From NCBI GenBank assembly GCA_964608945.1, contig CAZSQB010000001.1:1-64000 (forward strand): a stretch of 64,000 nt of DNA. Direction: 5' to 3'. Shown piece by piece: positions 9,211 through 18,823 of the stretch. Each line of letters starts with the position of its first letter. Within the stretch, counting starts at the first letter, position 1. The notes beneath the pieces are model-generated. The model made no database searches. It had not been told where the DNA came from and saw only the letters and a list, made by a program, of their open reading frames with translations. The position numbers were made by a program, and so were the translations under genes. Source of the stretch: CAYWEP01 sp964608945. Lineage in GTDB: Bacteria > Patescibacteriota > Microgenomatia > Levybacterales > UBA12049.

Positions 9211-10848
9211 ATGAAATCAAAAACCCTAGTATTTCTCTTAAGCATTGTAATTCTCGCTTCTTTCTTGCGTTTTTACCAATTGGGCAGTAACCCGCCCTCG
9301 CTCACGTGGGACGAGGTAGCCTGGGGGTACAATGCGTATTCTCTTGGGATTGACGGGAGGGACGAATTTGGAAAATTTTTGCCTGTAACCTATCTTGAAT
9401 CCTTCGGCGATTTCAAGCCACCACTCTATGCGTACCTGACAATACTTCCGGTTAAAATTTTTGGCCTTACGGAATTTGCAGTCCGGTTTGCGTCAGCATT
9501 CTTTGGTGTACTGACAGTACTGGTTACATTTTTTCTGACAAAGAGGATTTTCTATAAATCCCCCCACGCAACGCCTATAGCGCTTGCTGCAGCATTTGTT
9601 ATGAGTATTTCTCCCTGGCATATCAATCTATCCCGAGCAGCATTTGAGGCCAATGTCGCAACATTTTTTTTGGCAAGTGGGGTCTTCATGTTTTTAGGAG
9701 GAGTACAGGATAAAAAATGGTATTTTGTTGGTTCGGCAGCGGCATTTGCTCTCTCTTTCTACACATTTAATACTGCCCGTATTGTCGCACCCCTCTTGGT
9801 GCTTGTTCTCGCTGTTGGTTTTTTCAAAATACTGATAAAACAAAAAAAAGAATCTATTATTTCGGGAATTGTAGGCGTTATTCTCTTGCTGCCGCTTCTT
9901 CCTTTTCTTTTCTCTCCCCAAGCGAGCCTTCGATTTAAAGAAGTGAATATTTTTTCAGATAGTGGTACAGTTGAGAGAGCAAATACACAGATTGCAAATG
10001 ATAACAATGCTTTCTGGTCAAAGATTATTCACAATAGAAGATTTGCGTATTCTCGGGAATATCTGCATCACTACTTTGATAACCTTAACCCCCACTTCTT
10101 ATTCATAAAAGGAGATGGTAATCCTAGATTCTCAACTCGCGACGTAGGGCAATTATATCTATGGGATCTACCTTTTCTGATTGTGGGATTGGTGTTGCTA
10201 CTTAGGAAAAGAGAAGGACACTTTTGGATCATTCCCGTATGGCTTCTTATCGGCATTGCTCCTGCCGCGGTTGCTCGCGAAACTCCCCATGCGCTTCGAA
10301 TAGAAGCAACACTCCCGACGTTTCAGATACTTGTCGCGTATGGATTTGCCTATCTATTACCTTTTAACGACGCATTAAGATCCAGAAAATTGCGATACTA
10401 CCTCGTAAGTGGAGCAGTGCTCTTGTTATTTTTTAATTTCTTATACTATTTTCATGGATACCATACTCACTACCCAAGGAAATACTCAGGGGAGTGGCAA
10501 TACGGATACAAGGATTCTATTCAATACGTAGAGTCGGTGCAGGATGAGTATGATGGTGTTTTTCAAACTTCGGCGCTTGGAAGACCATATGCTTACTACG
10601 CTTTCTATACGCAAGAAGATCCAAACAAGTTTCGGGCATCAGCGCAGGTAAAGCGTGATGTTTTTGGTTTTGTTACTGTTGAGGGGTTTTCCAAATATCA
10701 TTTTGCAAAAGATATTCATGCTGTAAAAGCTGATTCAAAAAATATACTGTATATTAATACGCCAGATAAAGTCCCGGATAACGCAACTGTCTTTAAGGTC
10801 TTTACGCTTAAAGATGGAAAACCTGTCTTTGTAGCATATACGTTGTAA
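9211..10848 (+). CDS. PMT/ArnT-type (GT39-like) glycosyltransferase, paralogue 2 of 4
   Basis: This has 545 residues from the ATG at 9211. A GTG five codons upstream (9196) is possible, but the ATG start aligns the N-terminus with the neighbouring paralogues. It carries TWDEVAWGYNAYS (D34, E35), SPWHINLSR and the ARETPHALR loop, with the usual alternating hydrophobic segments and an extracytoplasmic C-terminal domain containing the YAYYAFY-x-QEDP element shared by the group. The 57 bases before it are the only real gap in this part of the operon; no clear promoter is visible there. Confidence 0.75.
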   Translation: MKSKTLVFLLSIVILASFLRFYQLGSNPPSLTWDEVAWGYNAYSLGIDGRDEFGKFLPVTYLESFGDFKPPLYAYLTILPVKIFGLTEFAVRFASAFFGVLTVLVTFFLTKRIFYKSPHATPIALAAAFVMSISPWHINLSRAAFEANVATFFLASGVFMFLGGVQDKKWYFVGSAAAFALSFYTFNTARIVAPLLVLVLAVGFFKILIKQKKESIISGIVGVILLLPLLPFLFSPQASLRFKEVNIFSDSGTVERANTQIANDNNAFWSKIIHNRRFAYSREYLHHYFDNLNPHFLFIKGDGNPRFSTRDVGQLYLWDLPFLIVGLVLLLRKREGHFWIIPVWLLIGIAPAAVARETPHALRIEATLPTFQILVAYGFAYLLPFNDALRSRKLRYYLVSGAVLLLFFNFLYYFHGYHTHYPRKYSGEWQYGYKDSIQYVESVQDEYDGVFQTSALGRPYAYYAFYTQEDPNKFRASAQVKRDVFGFVTVEGFSKYHFAKDIHAVKADSKNILYINTPDKVPDNATVFKVFTLKDGKPVFVAYTL

Positions 10849-10854
10849 CAATTT

Positions 10855-12531
10855 ATGAGAAAATACACATATCTTCTCGTTTTTATTCTCCTTTTAGCTT
10901 CTGCATTACGGCTTTCAGCTCTTGGAAATGTGCCTCCCTCACCGGACTGGGACGAAGCATCACTGGGATACAATGCTTATTCGATACTAAAAACCGGAAA
11001 CGATGAATATGGGAAATTTTTGCCGGTCGTCCTTCGCTCTTTTGACGATTACAAACCCGCACTGTATATCTACTTTACTATCCCGTCAATCATTTTTTTT
11101 GGCGTGAATACATTTGCCGTACGGCTACCGTCAGCGATCTTTGGTATCCTCACGGTTTTTGTTACCTACCTTTTTGTCAGGGAATTATTCGGGAGGGAAA
11201 TAACAATACGAGGAAAGAACATCCAGACAGAGTATCTGGCACTCCTCTCCGCGTTCGTTTTAGCAATCTCACCCTGGCATATACAATTCTCTCGAATTGC
11301 TTTTGAGTCAAATGTCGGGATGGGGTTAAACCTTCTTGCCGCTTTCTTTTTTCTCAAAGGATTAAAGTCTCCATGGTTTCTTCTCGGGAGCGCTTTTGTT
11401 ATGGGAATAAATATTTATATGTATCAAAGCGAGAAAGTGTTCACGCCGCTTCTTCTCCTTGTTCTCGTTGCAGTCTATATAAAGCAACTGCAGAAGATTC
11501 CAAGAAAATACATGATTCTTTCATGTATTGTTGGCTTTATCACAGTTATACCAATGGGGTATTATTTGCTCACTAATACTGAGGCCCTTTCAAGAGCACG
11601 GGGAGTCAGCGTTTTTGCTGACCAAACAGCGTTTTTGAAAGACAATGCAGAAAAAATTCTTCAGGATAAAAAATCAGGCGATATAGTGGGGCTGGTTCTT
11701 GATAACCGGAGAGTAGAGTATGGAAAGGCAGTACTGGCAAATTACATATCGCACATGGACTTAAATTGGCTATTTATAACTGGAGATATCGCTCGCCACC
11801 ATGCTCCAGGCATGGGCCTGCTGTATCTTTTTGAATTACCATTTTTATTTCTTGGTATGTATTTTCTTTTGTTTGAGAGGATTGATAAAAAAATAAAACT
11901 ATTACTTTTTCTCTGGTTGTTTATTACCCCTATTCCGGCATCAGTGACAAGCGGAGTGCCACACGCGGTACGCGCATTAAATTTCCTTCCAATCCTGCAA
12001 ATTATTACTGCACTGGGACTGTTCACAGCTTTTGTAGAAGTATTAAGTATAAAGTATAAAGTATCAAGTATTCCGATGAGGTATTTTATATTTTCTCTAT
12101 CATTCCTGCTTTTTCTTTTTAACTTTTTATATTACTTAAATCAATACTTTGTCCAGCAAAACTTTTACAACTCACTAGACTGGCAATATGGATACGAGAA
12201 AGCAATACCTGAGATACTGAAGGTTGAAGGGAGATATAAGAAAATCATTGTTTCAAACCAAGCACCGCTTGATCAGTCATATATATTTTTCTTGTTCTAT
12301 CTTCTTTATCCACCAGGTCAATATCAAAAAGAGGCTCTGGAAGCGTCAGGTGGATTTCGTGAAGATCACCAGTTTGGCAAATACGAGTTTCGGCCGATAA
12401 GATGGGAGAGTGAGGAAAAGACTGAAGACACATTGTATATCGGACGGCCAGGTGATTTTCCTGATATTCCATCGATTAAAACTATCTACTATCTTGATAA
12501 TACCCCTGCGATCAAAATTGTAAGCGGTTAA
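10855..12531 (+). CDS. PMT/ArnT-type (GT39-like) glycosyltransferase, paralogue 3 of 4
   Basis: This has 558 residues. DWDEASLGYNAYS (D33, E34), SPWHIQFSR and TSGVPHAVR mark it as a member of the tandem group. The C-terminal region contains QSYIFFLFYLLYPPGQYQ, closely matched in paralogue 4, which suggests that 3 and 4 are the most recent pair. A tract of five 7-base repeats (12038-12072) is read in frame in a loop just before the last strongly hydrophobic stretch. It starts six bases after the previous stop. Confidence 0.75.
   Translation: MRKYTYLLVFILLLASALRLSALGNVPPSPDWDEASLGYNAYSILKTGNDEYGKFLPVVLRSFDDYKPALYIYFTIPSIIFFGVNTFAVRLPSAIFGILTVFVTYLFVRELFGREITIRGKNIQTEYLALLSAFVLAISPWHIQFSRIAFESNVGMGLNLLAAFFFLKGLKSPWFLLGSAFVMGINIYMYQSEKVFTPLLLLVLVAVYIKQLQKIPRKYMILSCIVGFITVIPMGYYLLTNTEALSRARGVSVFADQTAFLKDNAEKILQDKKSGDIVGLVLDNRRVEYGKAVLANYISHMDLNWLFITGDIARHHAPGMGLLYLFELPFLFLGMYFLLFERIDKKIKLLLFLWLFITPIPASVTSGVPHAVRALNFLPILQIITALGLFTAFVEVLSIKYKVSSIPMRYFIFSLSFLLFLFNFLYYLNQYFVQQNFYNSLDWQYGYEKAIPEILKVEGRYKKIIVSNQAPLDQSYIFFLFYLLYPPGQYQKEALEASGGFREDHQFGKYEFRPIRWESEEKTEDTLYIGRPGDFPDIPSIKTIYYLDNTPAIKIVSG
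12038..12072 (+). repeat. Heptanucleotide tract AAGTATN x5 in a coding region
   Basis: Five perfect consecutive units, AAGTAT followed by T, A, A, C and T, are translated as VLSIKYKVSSI in the third GT39 paralogue. The same unit is present at 1366-1400 in an unrelated gene. Paralogues 2 and 4 lack the tract at the equivalent position, which supports insertion after the paralogues diverged. Confidence 0.75.
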
Positions 12532-12539
12532 AGGCGTTC

Positions 12540-14207
12540 ATGAAAAATTGGAACCCCAAAAGAACATTGCTTTTTTGCATCCTTATACTTGCATCGTTTC
12601 TGCGATTGTATCAACTATCATCTGTTCCCCCAAGCCCGTCGCTTGATGAAGTTTCAATAGGCTATAATGCCTATTCTATTCTTCAGACCGGAAAGGATGA
12701 GTACGGGAATAGTATTCCTGTACTCCTTCGAGCGTATGATGACTGGCGGCCAGGGCTCTACGTGTATTTTGTCATTCCTTTTTTGCCTATTTTTGGCCTG
12801 ACAGCGCTTGCTGTCCGATTGCCATCAGTATTATTATCGATTTCTACTGTCTATCTTTCATATCTATTGGTCAGAGAATTTTTGGGAAACAAAAAATCGT
12901 CAGTTTTTAATAAGGAGCTAGATACAAATTATCTTGCGCTGCTTACTTCTTTTTTGCTCGCGATTTCACCGTGGCATATTTATTTGTCAAGACTAGGTCA
13001 TGAGGTAAATCTTGGGCTAACTGCTTTCTTACTTGGTATATACTTTTTTGTAACAGCAGTGCAACATCCGAAGAGAAAAGGGTTGTACATTGTGTCGTCA
13101 ATCTTCCTCGTTCTTTCTCTGTATGGTTATCAAAGTCAAAAATTCATTGTTCCTGTAGTGCTTTTCGGAGCAGTAGCATTGTTTTACAGGAACATAATGC
13201 AGCAGCTACGAGAGGTTACGCTCGCAGCGGTAATAGGAATTGTCCTCCTTATTCCGCTCATCATCGCATCATCAAATCCACAAGCGCTTATTCGATTTAA
13301 CGCAACATCTGCATTTTCAAGTATTGACAGCAAATACCAGGAGAGCGCAGAAAACATACTTACGGCACGGGAGAAAGGAGATGTTATCGGTAAACTCCTC
13401 AATAATAGAAGATTCATTCTCCCGCAGGTATTTATAGCAAATTACGCTTCACATTTTAACCCACTCTGGTTATTTAGCGGCACAGAAAACGAGCAGCATA
13501 AAGTCCCAAACCTCGGGCTCATATATATGTGGGAATCAATTTTTATTGTCGTCGGTATGCTTGTGTTTTTCTTCCTGAAAATAGACCGACGATACAAAAT
13601 ATTTGTTGTGCTTTGGTTTCTCTCCTCTCCCTTGGCCGCTGCAATCACAACTGGGGCGCCGCATGCAATGCGGTCGTATACATTTCTACCTCTCTGGCAG
13701 ATGTTTTCGGCAATAGGTCTTATTTCCGCATATTTCTATTTTCAGAAATATCTTTCAGGAAAAATCCTTATCTTTCTCTTTTCGGTTGTATCACTTCTCA
13801 GTGTTATTTATTTTGCTTACAATTATTATGTCGTTTTTCCAAAAACGCATTCTTCCTCTTTCCAATACGCTCTCTCAAAAGCTATTGCTTACACGATGAA
13901 ACATGAAGGGAGATACCGCGAGGTTATTATTTCAAATAGAGAAAATCTCCATCAATCGTATATGTTTTTTCTGTTTAATTCTAAATACGACCCAAAACTC
14001 TATCTCTCTGAAGGCGGGACAAAGTCAGGTGGTTTTGCAGAAGAGCATAGTATTGGAGACTATCAATTTAAACCAGTTGAATATAGTATTATTCCAGATG
14101 GAGCGCTCGTGATTGGAAATAAATATGAAATTCCGAGCACTGCTAGCATTTTGCAAACACTTTCAAATCTTGATGGGATAGATGTGATATCAATCTCTGA
14201 AAAATGA
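12540..14207 (+). CDS. PMT/ArnT-type (GT39-like) glycosyltransferase, paralogue 4 of 4
   Basis: This has 555 residues with SLDEVSIGYNAYS (D36, E37), SPWHIYLSR and TTGAPHAMR in the same order and spacing as its neighbours, then a C-terminal QSYMFFLFNSKYDPKLY element. It is therefore a full-length, apparently intact copy. The stop overlaps the next start by four bases. As with the other copies, the acidic DE pair lies in the first extracytoplasmic loop, where GT39 enzymes hold the catalytic residue. Donor and acceptor are unknown. Confidence 0.75.
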   Translation: MKNWNPKRTLLFCILILASFLRLYQLSSVPPSPSLDEVSIGYNAYSILQTGKDEYGNSIPVLLRAYDDWRPGLYVYFVIPFLPIFGLTALAVRLPSVLLSISTVYLSYLLVREFLGNKKSSVFNKELDTNYLALLTSFLLAISPWHIYLSRLGHEVNLGLTAFLLGIYFFVTAVQHPKRKGLYIVSSIFLVLSLYGYQSQKFIVPVVLFGAVALFYRNIMQQLREVTLAAVIGIVLLIPLIIASSNPQALIRFNATSAFSSIDSKYQESAENILTAREKGDVIGKLLNNRRFILPQVFIANYASHFNPLWLFSGTENEQHKVPNLGLIYMWESIFIVVGMLVFFFLKIDRRYKIFVVLWFLSSPLAAAITTGAPHAMRSYTFLPLWQMFSAIGLISAYFYFQKYLSGKILIFLFSVVSLLSVIYFAYNYYVVFPKTHSSSFQYALSKAIAYTMKHEGRYREVIISNRENLHQSYMFFLFNSKYDPKLYLSEGGTKSGGFAEEHSIGDYQFKPVEYSIIPDGALVIGNKYEIPSTASILQTLSNLDGIDVISISEK

Positions 14208-15703
14208 ATAAGATAACTATTTTCCTTTTCGTCGCCCTATTTATTCTCGGCTTTTTATTACGAGCACAAGAGACAATTTCCAGAAATTTTATTTTTCTGA
14301 TTGACCAAGGTCGCGATATGATGGCGGTTAAGAACATAGTCTTTGACCATCATCTAACACTCATTGGGCCATACACAAGTTTACAGGGGGTATTCCAGGG
14401 TCCCTTGTGGTATTACTTACTCGCTATTCCGGCATTTCTTGCGGATGGAGATCCCTGGGGTAGTGTCGTGCTTATGCTACTGATCAGCCTTGCAATACTC
14501 GTGCTTGTTTTCTTCTGGCTCAAAACAGATTTCGGAAAGGCAACAGCGCTTTTAACTGCATTTTTATTCGCCGTTTCTCCGGAAGCTGTAGCTGCAGCGA
14601 CATACAGCTGGAACCCGCATCCGATGTGGCTTTTAATTCCGATCTCAGCACTATCTTTCTATGAGGTTACAAAGAAGAGGTTTAGATTTCATCTTGTTCT
14701 TTGGCCCTCTCTTAGCCTGATGTTCCATTTTGAGACAGCACTTGCGGTATTCTTGTCTATTGCCAGCCTTATTGTTTCGGTAGTATTTTACAGAGCAAAT
14801 TTGAAAAATAAATTCTTTTTGTATGGACTGCTTATCGCAGGTATATTTTTTCTTCCGCAGGTACTGTTTGATCTGCGACATGACTTTCTCATGAGCCGCT
14901 CGGTGTTAAACATTTTTGCGGGAGAGGACCAAGGATTAATAGTAAAAGGTGAGAGCCTGCAGTATATACACGTAATGCAAAACCATGTCGTAGTATTCTT
15001 TGAAAACTTCCGCTCTTCATTTAGCGATGGGAGAAAAATTGTTTTATTTGCAAAGCTATTATCACTCGTTATTGTATTTTTTCTTTTTTTTGGTAAGAAA
15101 TATAAATTTTTTTCAAAGGATGAAGACATCTTTGGCATATTGCTGGCAAGAATACTTATCGTTGTCTACTTGTTATCATTTCTTTATCCTTTTCCAATTC
15201 GATATTGGTTTCTCACTGGTTTTCAATCCTATTATCTGCTTCTGTTTGGGTTAGTATTAGGTGCTCTTTGGAGATTTAAAAAGGGAAGAGTATTTGTTTT
15301 AGTAACAACATTTCTTTTTCTATCTCTTGCCTTACAGAGATTGTACCCACTTTATATTGCTCCACCAAATGATGGAGGAGTGGCAAAAATAAAAGGAAAA
15401 ATTGATGCAATAGATTATATTTATAGTAAAGCTCAGGATAAAAACTTCGGGTTACTAGTTTTTACGCCTCCCGTGAGTACTGACGCATACGACTATCTGA
15501 TCTGGTGGCAGGGGAAAAAGAAATATAACTACGTACCGCATAAAGATAAGAAGGGAGAGTTTTATTTGCTGATTGAGCCTGATCCGGGCCAACCCTGGAC
15601 CTATCAAGGATGGCTTGATACTGTAATAAAAACAGGTAAGATTAAAAATACGGTAACTCTGCCGAGCGGATTTATTATTCAACAACGGTACGAAGCTTTA
15701 TGA
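14204..15703 (+). CDS. GT-C membrane glycosyltransferase (GT39-like, DQ variant)
   Basis: This 499-residue multispanning protein is most similar within the window to that at 4759-6252. Shared features are LIDQGRDMM (D34, D38) after the first membrane segment, the GPYTSLQGVFQGPLWYY stretch and the DLRHDF motif near residue 225. It belongs to the GT-C superfamily by layout and is expected to act on the outer side of the membrane. It has four-base overlaps with both neighbours, so it is translated as part of the operon. Specificity is unknown. Confidence 0.7.
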   Translation: MNKITIFLFVALFILGFLLRAQETISRNFIFLIDQGRDMMAVKNIVFDHHLTLIGPYTSLQGVFQGPLWYYLLAIPAFLADGDPWGSVVLMLLISLAILVLVFFWLKTDFGKATALLTAFLFAVSPEAVAAATYSWNPHPMWLLIPISALSFYEVTKKRFRFHLVLWPSLSLMFHFETALAVFLSIASLIVSVVFYRANLKNKFFLYGLLIAGIFFLPQVLFDLRHDFLMSRSVLNIFAGEDQGLIVKGESLQYIHVMQNHVVVFFENFRSSFSDGRKIVLFAKLLSLVIVFFLFFGKKYKFFSKDEDIFGILLARILIVVYLLSFLYPFPIRYWFLTGFQSYYLLLFGLVLGALWRFKKGRVFVLVTTFLFLSLALQRLYPLYIAPPNDGGVAKIKGKIDAIDYIYSKAQDKNFGLLVFTPPVSTDAYDYLIWWQGKKKYNYVPHKDKKGEFYLLIEPDPGQPWTYQGWLDTVIKTGKIKNTVTLPSGFIIQQRYEAL

Positions 15704-17352
15704 AAATTACTAATAGGCTTTTGCTATCAGTGCTTTTTGTTCTCTCTTTACTTCCCCTTTATGACTTGACTCATCCAGGCCTGCCTGTTACACATGATGG
15801 ACAGGATCATGTCATTCGAATTGCAAATTTTTATCAGAATTTAACCGAGGGGAACATTATTCCCCGCTGGAGTAGTAACGTGAACTATAGATTTGGTCAT
15901 CCGGTACTGATGTTTTTCTATCCGCTACCGTATTACGTTGCTTCACTGTTTCATTTTTTTGGGCTTTCTTTGATTGACAGCACGAAAATCGTATTTGCTC
16001 TAGCCTATGTCCTGAGTGGTTATGCGATGTATCTATTCATAAAATCGTTGTTAAACAAGGAAGCAGGATTTGTGGCAGCCATGCTTTACTTATTTGCTCC
16101 GTACAGATTTGTTGATTTTTATGTTCGAGGTGCAATCGGAGAGCATGTCGCTTTTCTCTTCCCACCGCTTGTACTTTATTTTCTTCTTAGATTGTATAAA
16201 AAGCAGACATATTGGAGTTTCTTGGGCGGAGTCCTATCGATTGCTGGGCTTATCCTCTCTCACAACGCCATGAGCCTCATGTTTTTGCCGCTCATTTTAT
16301 TTTTTGGGTGCTTTTTGCTTTGGAAGGCAAAGTTTCAGAGAAAACTCCTTTTTCAGTTTTTGGCACTCCTTACGCTTGGTTTTGGTGTATCTGCATTTTT
16401 TTGGTTTCCTGCTATGTTTGAGGCAAAATATACGCTTCGAACAATTGTAACAGCTGGTGAGTATGCAAAGAGATTTATCGATCCTTTTGCTCTTTTTGCA
16501 GGACCATGGAGTTATGGTGGATCAGGCGAGCTGAGCGTACAAATCGGCTTAGTGCAAATTGCTCTCGCAGTCGCGGCAGCATTATTTCTCCTAAGCTCTC
16601 GTAAAAAGCATCGAGAGCAATTTCTGTTTATGCTCGCATTATTGACATATTCGTTAGGAGCAATATTCCTCATGCTGCCAGCCTCAGATTTTATCTGGAG
16701 ACACATCTCGATTTTACAGAGTTTCCAGTTCCCCTGGCGATTTTTATCTGTTATCGTATTCACGACCGCTGTTCTTGGAGCACTCTTTTTTCATACACTC
16801 CCCAAAAAAATTACCCCCCTTTTTTTAGTCGGTATCGTAATTATCCTTTTGCTAACCACGTATACCTTCTGGAAAGCAAAAGATTTTCTCATAGAGAGTG
16901 ACTCTTTCTTTACTCGTGTACAGAGAACAACTACCAATGATACCGGCGAAAGCAGTCCGATCTGGTCGGTGCGATTCATGGAGACAAAGCCAAAAGCCGC
17001 AATCGAGGTGATTGACGGGAAGGCAGAAGTAAGAAAGCTTGAAAGAAATATTACAAAACACTCATACGAAATTACCACAGATAGTAGGGCGAGAATTCGT
17101 GAGAATACGTTATATTTTCCTGGATGGCAGGTTCTTATTGATGGGACGCCCGTATCTATTGAATTTCAAGATCCGAGAAGCAGAGGGTTAATCACGTTTT
17201 TCGTTGAGAGAGGAAAACACACTGTCTCACTGGTCTTTTCAGAAACAAAACTGCGCCACTTTGCCGATATACTTTCACTTTTCAGTACACTTGTTTTAGT
17301 GTTGTTATATTTCATCCCTAAGAAATGGATATATGTTCAAAAAACTCGATAG
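15700..17352 (+). CDS. PTPS-related polytopic membrane protein, copy 1
   Basis: This 550-residue membrane protein has the family mark LTHPGLPVTHDGQDHVIR at residues 24-40, then PRW and YPLPYY in the first outside loop and APYRFVDFYVRGAIGEH near residue 140. This layout is that of the 6-pyruvoyl-tetrahydropterin-synthase-related membrane family, which despite its name is GT-C-like and has no pterin enzyme signature. The C-terminal 90 residues form a small beta-rich domain ending in another hydrophobic segment (YFPGWQVLIDG). Its paralogue lies at 22227-23867. It overlaps the upstream and downstream frames by 4 and 20 bases. Confidence 0.7.
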   Translation: MKITNRLLLSVLFVLSLLPLYDLTHPGLPVTHDGQDHVIRIANFYQNLTEGNIIPRWSSNVNYRFGHPVLMFFYPLPYYVASLFHFFGLSLIDSTKIVFALAYVLSGYAMYLFIKSLLNKEAGFVAAMLYLFAPYRFVDFYVRGAIGEHVAFLFPPLVLYFLLRLYKKQTYWSFLGGVLSIAGLILSHNAMSLMFLPLILFFGCFLLWKAKFQRKLLFQFLALLTLGFGVSAFFWFPAMFEAKYTLRTIVTAGEYAKRFIDPFALFAGPWSYGGSGELSVQIGLVQIALAVAAALFLLSSRKKHREQFLFMLALLTYSLGAIFLMLPASDFIWRHISILQSFQFPWRFLSVIVFTTAVLGALFFHTLPKKITPLFLVGIVIILLLTTYTFWKAKDFLIESDSFFTRVQRTTTNDTGESSPIWSVRFMETKPKAAIEVIDGKAEVRKLERNITKHSYEITTDSRARIRENTLYFPGWQVLIDGTPVSIEFQDPRSRGLITFFVERGKHTVSLVFSETKLRHFADILSLFSTLVLVLLYFIPKKWIYVQKTR

Positions 17353-18754
17353 GTATTCTCTCTGTTTTGTACTTGTCCTCATTTTGTTTTCCTTCCTGCT
17401 TTTTTTTAGACTGTCGGACACCTATCTGACAAATTGGGATGAAGCGTGGTATGGGGATATTATCCGAAATATGGCAAAGAATGGGGATCTTTTGACGCCT
17501 ATTTGGAATAAAGAACCCTTTTTTGATAAACCGCCACTGTATTTTTGGTTTTCAGCCCTTTCATACAAACTATTTTCGTCTCATGAGTTTGCAATACGGT
17601 TTTTTTCGGCGCTTTCCGCTGCGGGTACTGCGGTTGTGTTATTTTTCCTCGCAACATTACTTTTTAATAAGAAAGTCGCATTGATTTCCGTAGCGGTTCT
17701 CATTTCAACGGTCGGATTTCTGTATCGGGCGAGAACGGGAAATTTGGATGTATTTCTCGCTTTCTGGCTTCTTTTTGCAATTTTTTCTTTTTACAAAGGT
17801 TATAAAGAAAATAGGCCACGATGGTATTTGATGATGGGTTTTACTACCGCAATGGCTTTTTTAACAAAAGGGGCAATTGCCTATGTTTTTCCTGTCTTTG
17901 CGGCTTTGTTTTTATTGGTGCGAAAGGATCTCAAACAAAATTTTTTTTGGGTAAGCCTTTTATTAAGCATTTCCACTGTTGGGGTGTGGTATGTTGTTAG
18001 TTATCTTGTCAATGGTCCGGAATTTCTACGGACATTTTCAACACACCAATTTATAAAAATATCAAATTCTTATGTGTTCTGGGAAAATTTTTCACTCGAT
18101 TTTGTTTCCTATCTGAAGAGTGGATTAAAAGTATGGTTTCTCTTTTTTGTTCCTGCCTTTCTTTACAGCGTGTACAGATTGAGAAAGACCCCTGTTGTAC
18201 TACTTTTAGTCTATCTTTTATTTTTTCTTATTCTTTTGAGTTTCTCGGAGAACAAAAGCAATTGGTTCTTGGTGCCGTTCTACCCCATTATTGCACTTAT
18301 TGTCGGATATAGTATTTCTAACTGGATAACAAAAACTTTGCGAAATAAGTACTCCTTACTTGCCGTGATTGTCGTATTTCTACTGGCCGTTATACAACTC
18401 TACATGTATAAACCTGAGTACATTGTTCCCGATATTGCAGGGAACGAAGCAAGACTCGCCTTGTACGCAAATGAGCACACAAAAGACTCCGATATTCTTT
18501 ATTTAACAAACTATTACTATCCAACGACTATATATTACAGTCGGCGGAGGGTGTATGCGGTATATAGTGATTTTGAGAAGGGAAATGCTTCCTGGATAAA
18601 GCCGAAATCGGACTGGAAGAGAATTTTTCAGAAAGACGATGTGTATATTATTACGACAAAAAATGAATATGATGAACTGCTGCACGCATTTCCAAAGCAG
18701 AAATTTACTATACTCTTTCAGTCTGGTGATAAATTGTTTGTAAAAAAGATATAA
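17333..18754 (+). CDS. ArnT-like (GT39/GT83) glycosyltransferase
   Basis: This 473-residue protein is the clearest ArnT-type enzyme here. After the first membrane segment it has NWDEAWYGDIIRNMA (D36, E37), and it continues with the NKEPFFDKPPLYFW element diagnostic of ArnT-family lipid-sugar transferases, then RTGNLD near residue 135. ArnT enzymes use undecaprenyl-phosphate sugars on the periplasmic side. The particular sugar need not be aminoarabinose, because no lipid A context is visible. The start overlaps the previous gene by 20 bases, and the gene is followed by a repeat element. Confidence 0.8.
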   Translation: MFKKLDRYSLCFVLVLILFSFLLFFRLSDTYLTNWDEAWYGDIIRNMAKNGDLLTPIWNKEPFFDKPPLYFWFSALSYKLFSSHEFAIRFFSALSAAGTAVVLFFLATLLFNKKVALISVAVLISTVGFLYRARTGNLDVFLAFWLLFAIFSFYKGYKENRPRWYLMMGFTTAMAFLTKGAIAYVFPVFAALFLLVRKDLKQNFFWVSLLLSISTVGVWYVVSYLVNGPEFLRTFSTHQFIKISNSYVFWENFSLDFVSYLKSGLKVWFLFFVPAFLYSVYRLRKTPVVLLLVYLLFFLILLSFSENKSNWFLVPFYPIIALIVGYSISNWITKTLRNKYSLLAVIVVFLLAVIQLYMYKPEYIVPDIAGNEARLALYANEHTKDSDILYLTNYYYPTTIYYSRRRVYAVYSDFEKGNASWIKPKSDWKRIFQKDDVYIITTKNEYDELLHAFPKQKFTILFQSGDKLFVKKI

Positions 18755-18766
18755 TAGTCATATGCC

Positions 18767-18823
18767 CATTCGACTCTCCGCCAACTGGCGGATCGCTCAG
18801 GGCAATAGTGAGTTTATCGAACT
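18767..18823 (+). repeat. Composite palindromic element filling an intergenic gap
   Basis: The outer part is an imperfect inverted repeat: TTCGA (18769-18773) pairs with TCGAA (18817-18821), and CTCA (18796-18799) pairs with TGAG (18809-18812). Nested within the left arm is a perfect hairpin, TCCGCC-AACT-GGCGGA (18777-18792). The outer sequence, read on the minus strand, resembles ATTCGACAAGCTCACCA at 47299-47315. The element fills almost the whole gap and ends right before the next ATG. There is no T-run, so I do not call it a terminator. Confidence 0.65.
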
